Shown piece after piece: positions 11,508-24,034 of a stretch of DNA of 64,000 bases. The position numbers were made by a program, and so were the translations under genes. How positions within the stretch are numbered: position 1 is the stretch's first letter; every line of letters starts with the position of its first letter. The notes under the pieces are model-generated. The model made no database searches. It had not been told where the DNA came from and saw only the letters and a list, made by a program, of their open reading frames with translations. This stretch comes from Amborella trichopoda. Taxonomy: Eukaryota > Streptophyta > Magnoliopsida > Amborellales > Amborellaceae. The stretch covers positions 997,913-1,061,912 of the forward strand of contig NW_006495813.1 in NCBI RefSeq assembly GCF_000471905.2, written 5' to 3'.

Positions 11508-12880
11508 CTAAACAATATATAAAATGCTTGTTTTATTATTTTTTATTTCTGGCAGGTCTAGGTTAGGTCTAGGTCTAAATGACTTCGATCTGACCAAGGT
11601 CTGGGTGAAATGTAGTTGGTTCGGGTCCGGATCAATGATAGCCCCTTCCCAACTTTCTAAATCACTCTCTCGAACATCTTGGATCTGTATTCCATTGATA
11701 TTGTTAGTCCTTGCATTTGTAATTGAGTGAAAGAACTGTGTTGAGGTCACCTTTCTTTTACCATTTTAAGTGTCGATCTGTCTCCAATAAATCTCCTCAA
11801 TTCTCAAATGTTCTTGCACGGTATTTTTCAACTTCATCTTTTCAATTATATGCTATGCATTAAGGCCCACATGTTCTTGCTCCATGTTATCCAATATGAG
11901 AACTAAATTAAATTTGTTTTCAATCTTTAGTCTCACATTATATTGATTGTTTGTTTTCCAATCCAGAAGTTTTTATTTCAAGTTCTGAAACTTTTTGGCG
12001 ATTATACACCCATTCCAACCATGAATTATAGATTTCCCCATTTGTACCTTACTATATCGACCATTCCATTCTCTTTTAACCTTCTGATTTTCAAATCTAA
12101 ATGGTCTCGGGCCTTTATTTTCTATTTCTATTTGCAACAAAATAGATGTGGTCTGGAGGCAATTTAGGGAGGGCCTTCGCAAACAGTTCTATAATAAACC
12201 TTCTCGTTGACTACAGATAAAAAACTTGCCCAATTTTGATTTTATTAAATATCTTACTCTAACCAAGTATATAATGCTCCACTAATTGGGATATCCAACA
12301 ATTCATCCCGCAAAAATAAAAATTATTGAAGTTCCATCATCTTCGTATAGTGTTCAGCCAAGTCTTTTTCGTTTTTTTTTTCGGGTGAGTCAGTGGGGAG
12401 AGGGCCATACCTTAGTAGGAATTGAGCCTAAGACAGCGTTTTAAGTCGGGCTCTTTTCCTTATGCTCAGCAGAGTCTTCACCCAATAAACCAATTGCTTC
12501 ACTCGCTCCTGCCACTGTAATTGTACTTGGGCTCGACTGCATTCAGAGGATCAATAAAGAAAGCTTCCTTCAAGTTCAAACCTTCTTGATGCTGTCAAAC
12601 TTTATCTATCTTCATGCACTGAACCAGTCAGGGTTGCCATTCCTCTCCTGCCATCACCATGGGCTCTGCCACCCCACTATTTTGTCCTTGATGATGTTTC
12701 ACCTTGGGGTCAATAATATTTCCATCTTGCCCTTCTGGAGGAATGTTCTTATTCTTAGTAGTTAGGACTAATACTCTTCTTCTTTGTTGCAAAAGACTAT
12801 CTAGGTTTCTCATTAGACTGCATTTGAAAATTAGATAAGAAGGTATTTCCGCCGAAGAGAAAAACCAGAGGCACAAAACA
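11508..12880 (-). mobile_element. L1-type LINE remnant (endonuclease to pre-RT region)
   Basis: Read on the minus strand, about 12330-11970 matches the end of a plant L1 endonuclease domain: LDIPISGALYTW, then a PDHIYF-like segment and GPRPFRFEN. About 11830-11560 gives RIEEIYWRQ and then TSTQFFHSITNAR, the linker that precedes the reverse transcriptase (family form 'EEIYWRQ...WLKEGD.NT.FFH'). The frame is broken many times, so it is dead. The RT itself is absent, so the copy is truncated near 11500. The stretch at 12628-12880 is open but less certain. Confidence 0.65.
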
Positions 12881-13535
12881 GAGTATAAGACAAATAAACA
12901 GCATTACAGAGGGAAGAGGGTGCATCCCATATCTTACGTGGTACACTTTTCTTAAAACCACCTCAGTATCCATTATTTTCTCCATCCCTACACGTCTCCT
13001 TTGCCGTTGGAAATTGGTAGGTGAAAAAGGGGGCAAAATTATAGAACGAATTAGGCAAAGTCATTTGTGTTTTTGGGCACGCATAATGTTTTCTCAATAT
13101 GATCCCCCCCCCCCTTCAATACATTGTGAAATCTGTGCATAAGAAAAGGGCAATTCGTTTTCGGGGTACAAAAAAATAGAAAGTTCTTGTTGTAATTTTA
13201 GACTCTATGCACCCACATGAACAAGAAGCCTACTGTAAAACACAGGAGTCATAAATTTTAGAGAGAGAAAGAGAGAAAAAAGAGTAGAGAGAGGGATGAG
13301 TGCTATGTTTTTTAGAAACTCGTATAGAGAATGGTGTATATTGTGTGTGTCTCAAATGGGAAAAAGGACCAATTACATAGAGCTCTAAAGAGGCGGTGTA
13401 TTTATTATTGCATGGTTACATGCATCACCAATCATCACCTGTTACATGCACCGCCTTCATCTCGATGGCTGTGATATGTTACAAGCTTCTATGTTTTGAT
13501 CAGAACAAGTGCTCGGGCAAGGGCCCCTCATGCTC
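12881..13535. other. No gene recognised
   Basis: Mixed AT-rich DNA with a poly-C run near 13106 and a GA-rich run near 13260-13290. Short open stretches here do not resemble known proteins. Confidence 0.45.
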
Positions 13536-13539
13536 TTAT

Positions 13540-13805
13540 GTGAGCGTGCGAAGTATGAAAAGTCTCAGGCTTCTCTGAAAAGACTCAATGTCTATTAATT
13601 GTATGAATATACAGACTTGTTTTATATAAGACAAATTACATATGAAAAAAATAAAAATAGATCACATACACTTATACTATATCCAGATTTACCCTAAAAT
13701 ACAAGATATTGTACCTATCCTTCTCATAAATAATGATAACAACATACACTTTCCATAATAACCTAGTAGTCAATATCTACTTTCCATTTATACTCCCCCT
13801 CATAC
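13540..13805 (-). mobile_element. Copia-type LTR end with polypurine tract
   Basis: On the minus strand, the sequence ATGAGGGGGAGT (about 13792-13803) looks like the polypurine tract that precedes the 3' LTR of Ty1/copia elements. The LTR would begin with TGGAAAGTAG just after it. The following 250 bp is shared with 16290-16640, which supports an LTR identity. The 5' part of the element is not continuous here because another LTR begins at 13861. Confidence 0.5.
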
Positions 13806-13860
13806 TCAAGATGCTGTGAGAGAGAGTAGCTGAAGTTTGAACACTAGTTTCAGAAATGAG

Positions 13861-15675
13861 TGTTGGGTTTATGTGACATTTAAAGGCCTTATGAGTGTGT
13901 AATGAAAAATATTTATTATAGTGGAACACAAACTCAGTGGGAGTGTGGTCCCTCGAGGATCATACTAAGCAAATGATGTTTGTTGATAATGGACTGTGCT
14001 TGACAGTCTAGGTCAATCGGTTGGAAAACCCAAGGCAACTTAGCCATAAAGAATAAATCGAGAAGGGTTTTGGGTTAGCTCTTGATAAAGTCGGAGCTTA
14101 TGCCTAGATGAGTGAGCCATGGGACTGTTTGACCCTTGTATGTGATGGTAGGCCTACAGAAACGGGGGCTAAATCCTCATCCATGTTCCATCACACGGCA
14201 TGCATATCGATAGATCGTTCGAGAAAGCCAGTTATCCACTTTTGGGTGAAGCATATGCATGGGGGAGAGAGATACCCCTATACGCCATAGAGCTGTGGGC
14301 GCATCAGGTCGTGGTGACCTTGACTCGTATCTAGGGTAGGACCTGTAATCCACAAACTGGGATTGCGACCCCTTGGCTCATTCACTAGATTTTGGTGACC
14401 CGCTAATGAGCCCTTGCTTGGACTGTCGGTCATGGGAAACACTGTGTTAGTTTGATAAAGCAAGTGTGGTCTGTAGTCCACAGTTGAAGGTGGAGTACCC
14501 TGTGATCGTTGATAGAATTCTTGAACCATATGGATCCACCTCCCATCGTATTAATTTAATTTTGTTCATTTTATTATTAAATTATTTTAGATTTATTATT
14601 AGAATTTTTATAAGTCATTTGATATTTTATTTGTTATTTTTGGACTTATAAAAATGGAGTTATTAATTTACAAAGTTATAATGGTTTAAAATTCGTTTTG
14701 TTTAATTTTAAAATATTTATAAAAAATACATGAGAGGCCTATAGTGCACATGGGCCCACTATGTGGGTATTAGATGGGGCGCCACATGCCATACATGGGT
14801 GGCACGCCCCATCCTTGGATACTTTCTCTTGTTGATTTGTGTTCAAGTTAATTAAATATGGTAACTATATCTTGTAGCATATGGTCAAATATTGATTAGG
14901 AAATATTGACCATATCTTATCTTGATTATTGAAGGTATATATTAACTTGATATTATTTGATATATTCTTATGGAATATACGAGATGGATTATACAATTTT
15001 ATGAAATGCATGCTATTTTAATAGATTTAACTTATTTAAATATATTGATGGGAAAATGCTTTAAGGAAAGGGGGATAATAGTTCGTGTACCTTCCATAAT
15101 GTTGATGGCCCATTTATGGAATGGATAGCTCAGATCTCTCACCCCACAAGTCACCTTGATCAACGGTCCATATTCATTATCAAGAAAGAGGCAAACTATG
15201 AGAAACCCTAAATCTAAATTTCACTATAAATAGGGGTGCTCTTCCCCATCTAGACACTCCTCTTTCTCTCCCATAAACTCTCTCTCTCTCTCTCTCCTCG
15301 CTAGGGGTCACGCCCCTCTCTCCTCTCTAACTTTCTCTCTCTAACTCTCTCTCCTAAAAACCCTAGGGGGCACGCCCCAACCCTAGAGACTCTCCCTCTC
15401 TCTCATGACCTAATATAATCTAAGAGTTGGGAAAATTAAGGTTTGATTCTAATTATTTTGTAGTTAGGGTTTTTGTAGAGATTCAAGGGTAGTTACTTAG
15501 TTTGGTCGAAATTAGCTTTTTCGGTTTGAGATTGAAGCTAGACTGTTGATCATGCGCCATTGGATGTAGTGACTCGGTGTGGGGTGTAATAAGCCTGGTT
15601 GAAGTAATCTCCGGCATCTTCTCTTTTACTTTCTTGCTCTTTTATTTATATTCTCAAGCATAGTGTTAAGTTGTA
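13861..15675 (+). mobile_element. Long LTR of a plus-strand LTR retrotransposon
   Basis: The block starts TGTTGGG at 13861. It contains a TATA box at 15225, a CT-rich leader with repeated CACGCCCC motifs, and ends close to a tRNA-iMet-type primer binding site at 15680. If the boundaries hold, the LTR is about 1.8 kb. A CA at 15659-15660 is a possible end, but that leaves 19 bp to the primer site, more than usual. No matching second LTR or pol domains in this orientation were seen. It sits between two copia-LTR pieces, so it probably inserted into older copia DNA. Confidence 0.5.
15225..15232 (+). promoter_or_regulatory. TATA box within LTR
   Basis: TATAAATA in the context CACTATAAATAGGGG is followed about 30-60 bp later by a CT-rich stretch, as in plant pol II promoters with a pyrimidine-rich start region. 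It is the likely promoter of the LTR retrotransposon. Confidence 0.6.
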
Positions 15676-15679
15676 AAAA

Positions 15680-15694
15680 TGGTATCAAGTGGTT
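15680..15694 (+). other. Primer binding site (initiator Met tRNA type)
   Basis: TGGTATCAAGTGGTT resembles the plant LTR-retrotransposon primer binding site TGGTATCAGAGC, which is complementary to the 3' end of initiator methionine tRNA. The first eight bases match and the rest diverge. Confidence 0.55.
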
Positions 15695-16259
15695 GAGTTT
15701 TATTTTTATTGTTGTTTTGCTTCATTTTAAAATATTTATTGATTGTAAAAAGGACCATCTGTAAGTGATCATTTTGCCAAAATATAAAAGGGGTGATTAT
15801 TATCATTAAAAAAAAATTTGTATTCTCCGGCAAAAGATCACATAGGTCTAACTTTCAATGAGTAGTTGAATCTTCAAGAGTATAACGTGACCATCAGAGT
15901 AGCATTTGCCATATTCAGATTGCTTGATTAACATGCACAGATGAACAAAAGACCATGGCAGGATCAAGTAACAACATATCAATAATCCTCGAAAACATAA
16001 GGCTCGAATAGATTAGGCTTGAGTAACAGACAAAAACTTCAGATCTTTTCTAGAGACAAAAAAAAGGTCGAGTCAGCTGAAAAAATAGAATAGCATTTGG
16101 AAGAGCCAACAGAACTCAGTACATATCCATGATCAATTCAACAGCTCGCAGACAGATAGAGAGGATCAAGTAACAGAACAACATACTCGATCACACAGAA
16201 AAGAACATGATTGAGAAACAGAGTAACATATTCGATCATACAAAAATGGACACTACGAA

Positions 16260-16640
16260 GATGAATCTGGCTTGGATATGGTATGAAAATTCTCATGTTG
16301 CTCTGAAGAGACTAAGTGTCTATTAGTTGTATGAATATTCATATGTGTCTTATATAGACAAATTACAGATGAAAACAATAGAAATAAATCACAGGCACCT
16401 GTACTATACTCAGACTTACTATAAAATGCACAATATTGTACCTATCTGTCTCATATATACTGATTACAATACATACAAACTTACCATAAAATACAAGATA
16501 TTGTACCTATCTGTCTCATATATACTTATTACAATATAAACAGACTTACCATAAAATACAAGATATTGTACCTATTTGTCTCATTTATACTGATTACAAT
16601 ATACACTTTTCATATTAACTTGGTAGACAATATATATTTT
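16260..16640 (-). repeat. Copia-type LTR, second copy
   Basis: This block aligns with 13540-13795: both have GTATGAAAA then a GACT..GTCTATTA word, TTGTATGAATAT, and ACAAGATATTGTACCTATC. In this copy the central part has been expanded into three tandem units. It lies next to the copia coding remnant, but its exact role as 3' LTR of that element is not proven. Confidence 0.5.
16411..16605. repeat. Three 65-bp tandem repeats
   Basis: Units start at 16411, 16476 and 16541 with CARACTTAC, and each is 65 bp long. All contain ATTGTACCTAT followed by a YTGTCTCAT word. The related block near 13680 has only one unit, so the expansion happened after the two copies separated. Confidence 0.85.
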
Positions 16641-17649
16641 TCTTTCGCACAAATTATACTATCAAGAGCTCTTGCGCCCACGCTCTAACACACGTACACA
16701 TGCATATGCGTCGCACGCTTCACATGCTTTGCACATGCACCAATACTCTCACCTTTATTTTAAGAGCATAAAGCATAATAATGCCCATTCTTAAAAATCT
16801 CTCAATCCACATTCTCCTCTTCAATGTGGGATTAAAACTCACACAAAACTTTAGTATTATTTTGAAATACGTAAAAGTACTTTTACAAAAACAAAAATAG
16901 TAACATTTTCTCTACTATTTTCAAATAACATGAAAAACATAGGTCTACATATTATTTACGTACCATAAGATATCTTTCGATTTGAATCTTCACTTAAGAG
17001 CATACACCATAAAGTCCATCAAGTACCATGGTAGCATATAACTTTGAATTAGGTTTCTTATCCAACAAAGCGGTAGCATAACTCACAAATAATATCCAAG
17101 TCTATTGTCTTTTAGTTCTCAGCACATTTTAGGTCTTGTGCTTATATCCTAATTTCCACACTTGTTTAGGTGAGTCTATCAAGAATGCCCCAATATATAA
17201 AACAATCGGACTTGTAAACAGTCCATAAACAATATTAAGAGTATAACTCAATCTACTACATATAGGTCATCACTAGACTTATCTATTGTATAAATTTCTT
17301 TAGAATGGATGCTTACAATATTTTGACGGTTGGTGACCAAACTAAATCATGTGTACAGTTTGAACCTAGAAATTTAAAGTTACAAAAGAGTAGGTTGGAT
17401 TCCCACTATAGATAATTACATTATGGACTCGAGCCCCATTCTTTTTGAAGTCTTACTAATGTTATCCATTGGAAGGCCTTTTGTTAGACTCAACCAAATT
17501 TTCCTTTGATCTTACATAATATACATGAATCACTCAATCTCTAATTAAAATTTTTATGGAGTTATGCCTTCATGCAATATTTGTAGATTTTCTTTTATAC
17601 ATGTTATTATATATTCTCGCAATAGTAGATTGATTATCGTAATATAATG

Positions 17650-20600
17650 TGATTATAGGTATAGGTTTTGGTCATATGGGTATGTCATAGAACAAATTTT
17701 GTAGCCATTCTATCTCTTTTCAGGCATAGTCTAGAGCAATAATTTCGGACTTCATAGTAAAGCACGAAATACATGTTTATTTATTTGACCCCCATTATAT
17801 CGCACTACCTGCTGGTGTAAAATCCATCTGAATGTTGAAAGTGAATCTTGGATTTTTTTATTCCAATTAGCATCACTATATCCTTCCAGCAGTCCGGGAT
17901 AACCCACGTACTATATGCGATAATTGATTAGTTCATTTTAAGTATCTTAACTCGATAAATAGAATTACAATGCTCTTTACCAGGGCAACTTATATATCTA
18001 CTAAGTTTGTTCACCGCATATGCGTTGTTAGGCCTCAACTTGCTCATTGCATCCATTAAACTACTAATTACCATAGCATACTTTGATATTATATCTTCCA
18101 TCATTTTTCTTTGACTTTATAAGAGGATCTATCAGGGTAGAGACTGACTTACTATCAATATGCTTATTATGGAGCATTTTCTCAATGTAGTGCGATTGAG
18201 CTGATATTAACTCATTTTCTTTTCTTACTATTTTGATATTAAGTATCACATCGCCTCTCTCAAGTTTTTTATATCAAAATTAGATGTGAGGAATCTCTTA
18301 GTTTCCTCTATAATTACTAAATTAGTGCCAAATTAGCATATCGTCTAACTATAGACGTATTATGACACATAAAGAATTTATTTGCTTATTATACATACTT
18401 TTATCAACAAATTAGTGCTAAAATAGCATATCATCTAAATATAGATGTATTATGACACATAAATAATCTATTTGCTTACTATATACACCTTTATCAACAT
18501 CATTTCTCTTAAATCCATTTTACATGACCACATTTTCAAATTTCTTATGCCAATGTTTTGGTGCTTGTTTAAGTCCATAAAGAGATTTAAGTAATTAAAA
18601 GACTTTGTTCTCATGACCTCACATCATAAACACTCCGGGTTGTTAGATATAGATTTGTTCATCTTATTTTAGAAAACAGTTTTTGCATCTATTTGATGTA
18701 TGACTAAATGGTTACTAGAGGTTATTGTTCAAAGCAATTTTATACTAGCAATTCTTGCCACAGGTGCATATATTTCAAAATAATTAATGTCATTTTTTTT
18801 GTTTAAACCCTTTGGCCACTAATCTTACCTTGAATTTATTAATATAACCATCTGCATTACGTTTTCTTTTAAAAATCCATTTACAACCTATGGGTTTAGA
18901 GCCAGTTGGAAAATCTACTAATTTCCAAGTTTTATTTGCAATTACGAAATGCATTTAACTATTTATTACTTCTCTCCAAAAAGTTACATCTGATGATGCC
19001 AAAAATTTCATTAATGATGTAGGATCTTCCTCCATATTTCAGACTATAGATATTGAATCTAATATCTTATCTTGATTGGCCTTAACTAGATAAATATAAT
19101 TATCTGGGCCAGAGATAAAAGATGGATCACTTGTAATTCTTTTATTTCTTCTTAGTTCTATTTTTTCATCATCATTATTTTCTTCATGTTCTTCATCAAT
19201 ATTTTGATTAATTTCATGATTAATTTTACTTGGTAGACTATTTGTTTAATCTAATTCACTTTTACAAGGGAATTTTTTAAAAAATTAAGTATCTCTAGAT
19301 TCCACTATTATGTTAGAATTTAAATCCAAAAATATATGTGAATATTCTATAAACACACTTAGTAGTTTTAAATCACAATTTATTTCTTTCAAGATATGAA
19401 AGTCTAGCATGTGCAAGGCAACCTCATACTTTATGAAAATTCAAAGATGATTTTCTATTAAAACTAAAGTTCATAAGGGTTTGATCACTCTTTTTATATA
19501 GAATTATATTAAGTATAAATCGTGATGATAATAAAGCTTCATTCCACAAATTTGATGACAAAGAAGAAGAAATTAACATAGCATTCACGACCTCTACCAA
19601 ACTTTTATTATTTCTTGCTGCTAATCCAGTTTGTTGAGGGGTATAAGGAGCAGTCATTTGATGAATAATACTATTATTTTTACAAAATTCATTAAAATCA
19701 TTTATAAAAACTCTCCATTCCTATTACATCTTAATATTTTAATTATGCTTTGAAAACTTTAAATTTTTCAAAAACCTCACCTTTATGCCTAAGAAAATAA
19801 ATATAAACATATCTAAAAAAATCATCAATAAATGTAATGAAATATCTTTTATCACATCTAATTAGAATATTATCTAAATCAGATACATCAGTCCTAGCAA
19901 TTCAATATTTCTTCCTATTATAAGAAATGGTTTTCTAATTATTTTAGCTTAAACTTCATATTTTTTATTAGTTAATTCATCATAATAAGAGATCAATCCT
20001 ATCTTAACCAAAGATTTAATTAAAGCAAAGTTAACATGTTCTAACGACCATGCTAAACATTGCAAGAAGTTACAATATAAGTAGAAGACTTATTTATTCC
20101 ATCAACCAAATCAAACTAATGAAAGATTTAATTGAAGCAAAGTTAACATGTCCTAATTACCATGCCAAACATTGCAAGAAGTCACAATATAAGTAAAAGA
20201 TTTATGTATTCTATTAATCAAATCAAACTTAAATGAGTTTGTTAGACCCGATGACCATTTTAAAATCTTTCTTATTCAAGATAGAACTTGACATGAGATT
20301 TCTCCTCATATCCAATACATAGTACATATTTTTCAAGGTAAGAACCTTATCCGAATTACATTAGTTCCATGGTCCCTTTTTTAAGCATTTTGGTTGTAGT
20401 CCGAGTACCATGTTGAACTGAATTTCCATCACCAGCTGGATCAAATGACTTAAACACATCTATCTTATTAGATAGATGAATGGTAGTGCTAGTATCGACC
20501 TACCATCTATCCTCTCTATTGACCTTGTTGACTTCAGTGACCATTGTTACAAAGTGTTCATTAGTGGTCATATTGACTTGGTTTCTAAGCCTTTTGTCCC

Positions 20601-20900
20601 TTTTTTATGTTGGCATTATCTAGAGTAATCTCCCAGTTTTTCGTATGCAAAACATGACATTTTCTTTTATTTTTGTCGGCATTAGAGTTATGGTCCTTAG
20701 AATTATTATTTTAAACCTTAGGAAAGAAATACTTCTTGCTATTTTGAGCATTTTATTTATGCTAAAAAATATTTGCTTTAGTTTGAAAATCCATATTTTT
20801 ATCTTTGTTTTCTCGAAGTCTATGCTCTTCTTCAATTTGAGGAGACCTCTAAAGTTGAACCAAATCAAGGTTCACTTTCTTGTTCTTCATTTTCTTTCAT
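17650..20900 (-). mobile_element. Decayed Ty1/copia retrotransposon
   Basis: On the minus strand the domains run in copia order. About 20870-20620 is a gag-like region with a degenerate zinc knuckle. Integrase is at about 20250-19420, with TAPYTPQQTGLAARNNKSLVE. Reverse transcriptase is at about 18990-18060, with WKLVDFPTGSKPIGCKWIFK and later SAQSHYIEKML. RNase H is at about 17850-17690, with a CISxxTMxSEIIALDYA-like segment. Stops and frameshifts interrupt every domain, so the element is dead. Copia identity follows from integrase preceding reverse transcriptase. Confidence 0.8.
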
Positions 20901-20907
20901 CAATAGG

Positions 20908-21190
20908 CGATAAAATGAGAGAGGGTAGACTTAAGTGGGTTGGTCATGTGCAGTGCAAACCTAGTACAACATCTGCTAGGAGGTGTGAGATAGTTCAAGT
21001 GGAAGGCTCAAAACAGCCAAGGGGCAAGCTCAAAGGAACATGGTTGGAACTTGGAAGTAGTAAGAAAAGATATGGGCACTTATGACCTCACTGATGGTAT
21101 GACCTTTAATAAAGTAGAATGACGGATCAAGATTCGTGTACCCAACCCCAATTAGTTGAAAAAAGACTTTGACAATGGTGATAATTAGAA
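20908..21190 (+). mobile_element. RTE-type LINE 3' end
   Basis: The frame at about 20908-21085 encodes REGRLKWVGHVQCKPSTTS, then RRCEIVQVEGSKQPRGKLKGTW, the signature C-terminus of plant RTE LINEs ('R.GHV.RRP...RRC..IQVEG.KRGRGRPK.TW'). A short 3' region follows with ATTCGTGTACCCAACCCCAA, and it ends in a degenerate GAT-rich tail near 21180. It joins the copia remnant at its 5' side. Confidence 0.8.
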
Positions 21191-22715
21191 ATTATTTATA
21201 ACAAAAAATATATATGAAATAATGGGTATATCTAAACAAACCCCTAATAAACATTCCTAGGTATGTATTACAACCATAGTTAGCGAGTCTTCATTTAAAA
21301 CACAATTTTTTTCAAAAAATCGTCAATTTTTTTAAATTAGTTAGGAACTCTGAGTTTTTCAAAAGATCTTTAAAAAAATCGTGTTTTTTTATTGGGACCA
21401 ATATAAATATGTATTTTATCTTTTTTTCAAAAAAACTTTTCAAAAAGACTTATTCGCGATAAATTTATTTCTCCATTAAAAAATAAATAAACACATTAAC
21501 TGCGAGAGTAAATTAAGAATCATGATTTAATAAAAATTCTATAAAAAACTTTTACCAATAAATTCTTTTAAAAAAAGTATACAAAATATACAAGCAATAT
21601 ATTCCTCAAACACTAAAATATCAGAATAATCATATATCTTATAATAATAGGTAGAGTTAGAATAAAAGTACGTAAATGAAAATCTTTTTTAGTCATAAAA
21701 CCCAAAACGTCACTATAAAGTGTAAGAGAGATTCAATAATACCACAAATTTAGACAGCTAGGACTTCAATATGAGTGGACCACTAATTTACATATTTGAT
21801 CTTTATGTTTTATAAGTTAACATATGTTTTAGTAGTTAACTACAATCCCTATACTTAGGGTCTCTTTTTTACCTGATTTTTTCCTCCAACTTTTTTAAAT
21901 AAAACCGATATATTATTAGTGTTTTGGTTTGCCTATATATTATTATCCCCTATACATTTTTTCTACAGGAGCTTGGGTGCGTGTAAACAGCTATTACAAA
22001 AATATAGTAGGTTCATTGGATATGATCCCTCCATAATATATTTGCGTGAACAACACACAATAGGCTCCAATTGAATTACATTACTGTGCGTTGTTATGTG
22101 TGTCCTAGCCTATGGAGATACTAACCGATAGCCTCATTTATTAAACACCGGAATCAACCATAAATCATTATGATCCTGCAAATTATTTACCAACCCCTTC
22201 AATGAAGGAGAGTTGCCACACGCCACATAACCCACCTTACTGTCTAAATTTCTAATTTCCAATTAAAAATAAAGGAGCTCACACCACCATGAAAATATGA
22301 TCAACAATTGAATCAGTCAAGGGGTAACAAGCTTATACAAAAATAACATTTTTTTTAAAAAAGAGAGGAAAAAGACATAAACCCCATGGTCCCATAAAAA
22401 GTTTATGAAACCTTCAAATTAAACAAAAATGAACGTTTCAGCCCCTCAATTTGTTTTACTGTCTAAATTATAGGATTTACCTCCCTTCTTTTTTCTGATA
22501 ACCTCATCATAAAAATGGAGTTTGTGATGCCTCTTTTAATTTACTTAGGAGGTTCACATGATGAGAGAGCAAGATAAGTATTTAGAGAAGGTTACTAGAG
22601 CTAGAGAAGGAAGAGGTCCACGAGTGAGGAAGAAACAAAAAGAGATCAATAGCTTTTCCAAGATGTAGATGAGGACAGGGTTAGCATGCGGGGCATGCCT
22701 TCATGTAGAAAATGC
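21191..22715. other. AT-rich intergenic DNA, no gene seen
   Basis: Long runs of A and T with no coding signal and no repeat partner recognised elsewhere in the window. Confidence 0.5.
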
Positions 22716-22719
22716 AGTC

Positions 22720-22975
22720 CCTTTAATAAATTTAGTTTTGAGATGGATTTTTTGGACTTAAAGTTTAAAGATATGTAGCCTCTAACATGGAGATCATGAA
22801 TATAAAAAAATAAATAAATCTTAAAATTAGAAATAATAATTTCATTAAAAAAATATTTAGTCCGTTAGTTTCAATTGTTTTTAGATGGACCATATATTTG
22901 CATCCATCTTTGAGATAGATGCTTTATACTTCTGGACCACATATGTAGAAATGTGGTTCAGCCCGCATGAAACAA
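22720..22975. repeat. Interspersed repeat family B, copy 2
   Basis: Shares ordered sequence with 52800-53035 and more weakly with 1745-1940: an AACATGGAGATCAT word, AATAAATAAAT, CCGTTAGTT, ATTTGCATCCATCTTT and GAGATAGATG. The two best copies align over about 230 bp. Non-coding, probably a MITE. Confidence 0.65.
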
Positions 22976-23195
22976 ATTTTCTTTAGATAATAGGGTGATT
23001 AAAAAAAGTAAAATAAATTATGTAATTTGGACAATGAAAAAAAAGTAATTAAGGGGTTAAATATCATTTTTTGTTTAATTTGAGGTTACATGAGATACTT
23101 ATAGAACCCGGATGTTACTTGAGATTATAATTTTAGAGAGGGTATGTCTTTTTTAAAAAAAATAAATTTCCGGTTCAAGAAAATAAATTTTTTAA

Positions 23196-23616
23196 AAGAA
23201 AAAGTTTTTATAAAGTTAACACCTTAAAATGTAGAACTAAGGTACACCTCTAAAATCCTTCGTTATTTTAATGTTGGAAAAACATATGATTCATCATCTT
23301 GATATCGAGATGTATGGATATGGAGAAAAAAAGATATTTAAAATATTAAAAATAATACATTTTACAACACAATATCTGAACCGCCCTTGTTTGATTTGAA
23401 CAATTTTTTGACTTTATAATTTTATAATTATAGATAAAAATAAATTCTCGCACCACTCTAAGGATTTTGGATACCAAAATTACATCACGCCACACAAAGC
23501 ATGGAGGTGCACTTTTTTTTTTTTTTATGTGGGGGTTTAAGTCAGTGGATGGAAGCCCCTTACCCGTTGTCATTAATATCAAAGATTAAAGTGGCAAACT
23601 TGTGCAAGCCACACCC
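23196..23616. repeat. MITE family A, diverged copy
   Basis: The left end (AAAGTTTTTATAAAGTTAACACC, then AAAATGTAGAACTA) and the right end (GCAAGCCACACCC) match the two better copies at 43450 and 52037. Shared internal words include ATATCGAGATGTATG and CAACACAATATCT. This copy carries an internal T-rich insertion and its target-site duplication is no longer clear. It sits about 420 bp upstream of the start codon of the DUF829 gene, so it is in or near that promoter. Confidence 0.6.
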
Positions 23617-24034
23617 TTTCTCAAAATATCCATCGATAAAACAGGGGCAAAACAGTAATTGTGCATGGAGGAAGGACTAGGTGAACTCTCCACTCTTTGC
23701 TCGTGATAATCCCAATACATATAGATAAAATATGCGGCGAAGAGTAGCTAAATATTAATCCTATTTTTATGACCAATAAAATATTGAATCCTGTCCTCTC
23801 TCTAATTCTGGATTTCATCGGGGCTTTCTATCTCCTTTTCTCGAAACACGCATCTGCTGTCATCACACAGATAGATTATTGGGTTTTGATTGATTTCAGG
23901 ACAGACCGAGATTATTGGTCTTTTGATTGATGTCCGCAAAGACTGCGACTGGATTTCTGATTTCAAACTGGGTCTCGGTTTTAGGAATTGTGGATTAAAT
24001 TCTCTGTGAATTGTGGACGAAATTCCCTTTTAAG

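Noticed and set aside
12797..13036. Minus-strand open stretch with a hydrophobic segment, possible membrane protein
   Set aside because: No start context, no splice partners and no family resemblance; it overlaps the edge of an L1 LINE remnant.
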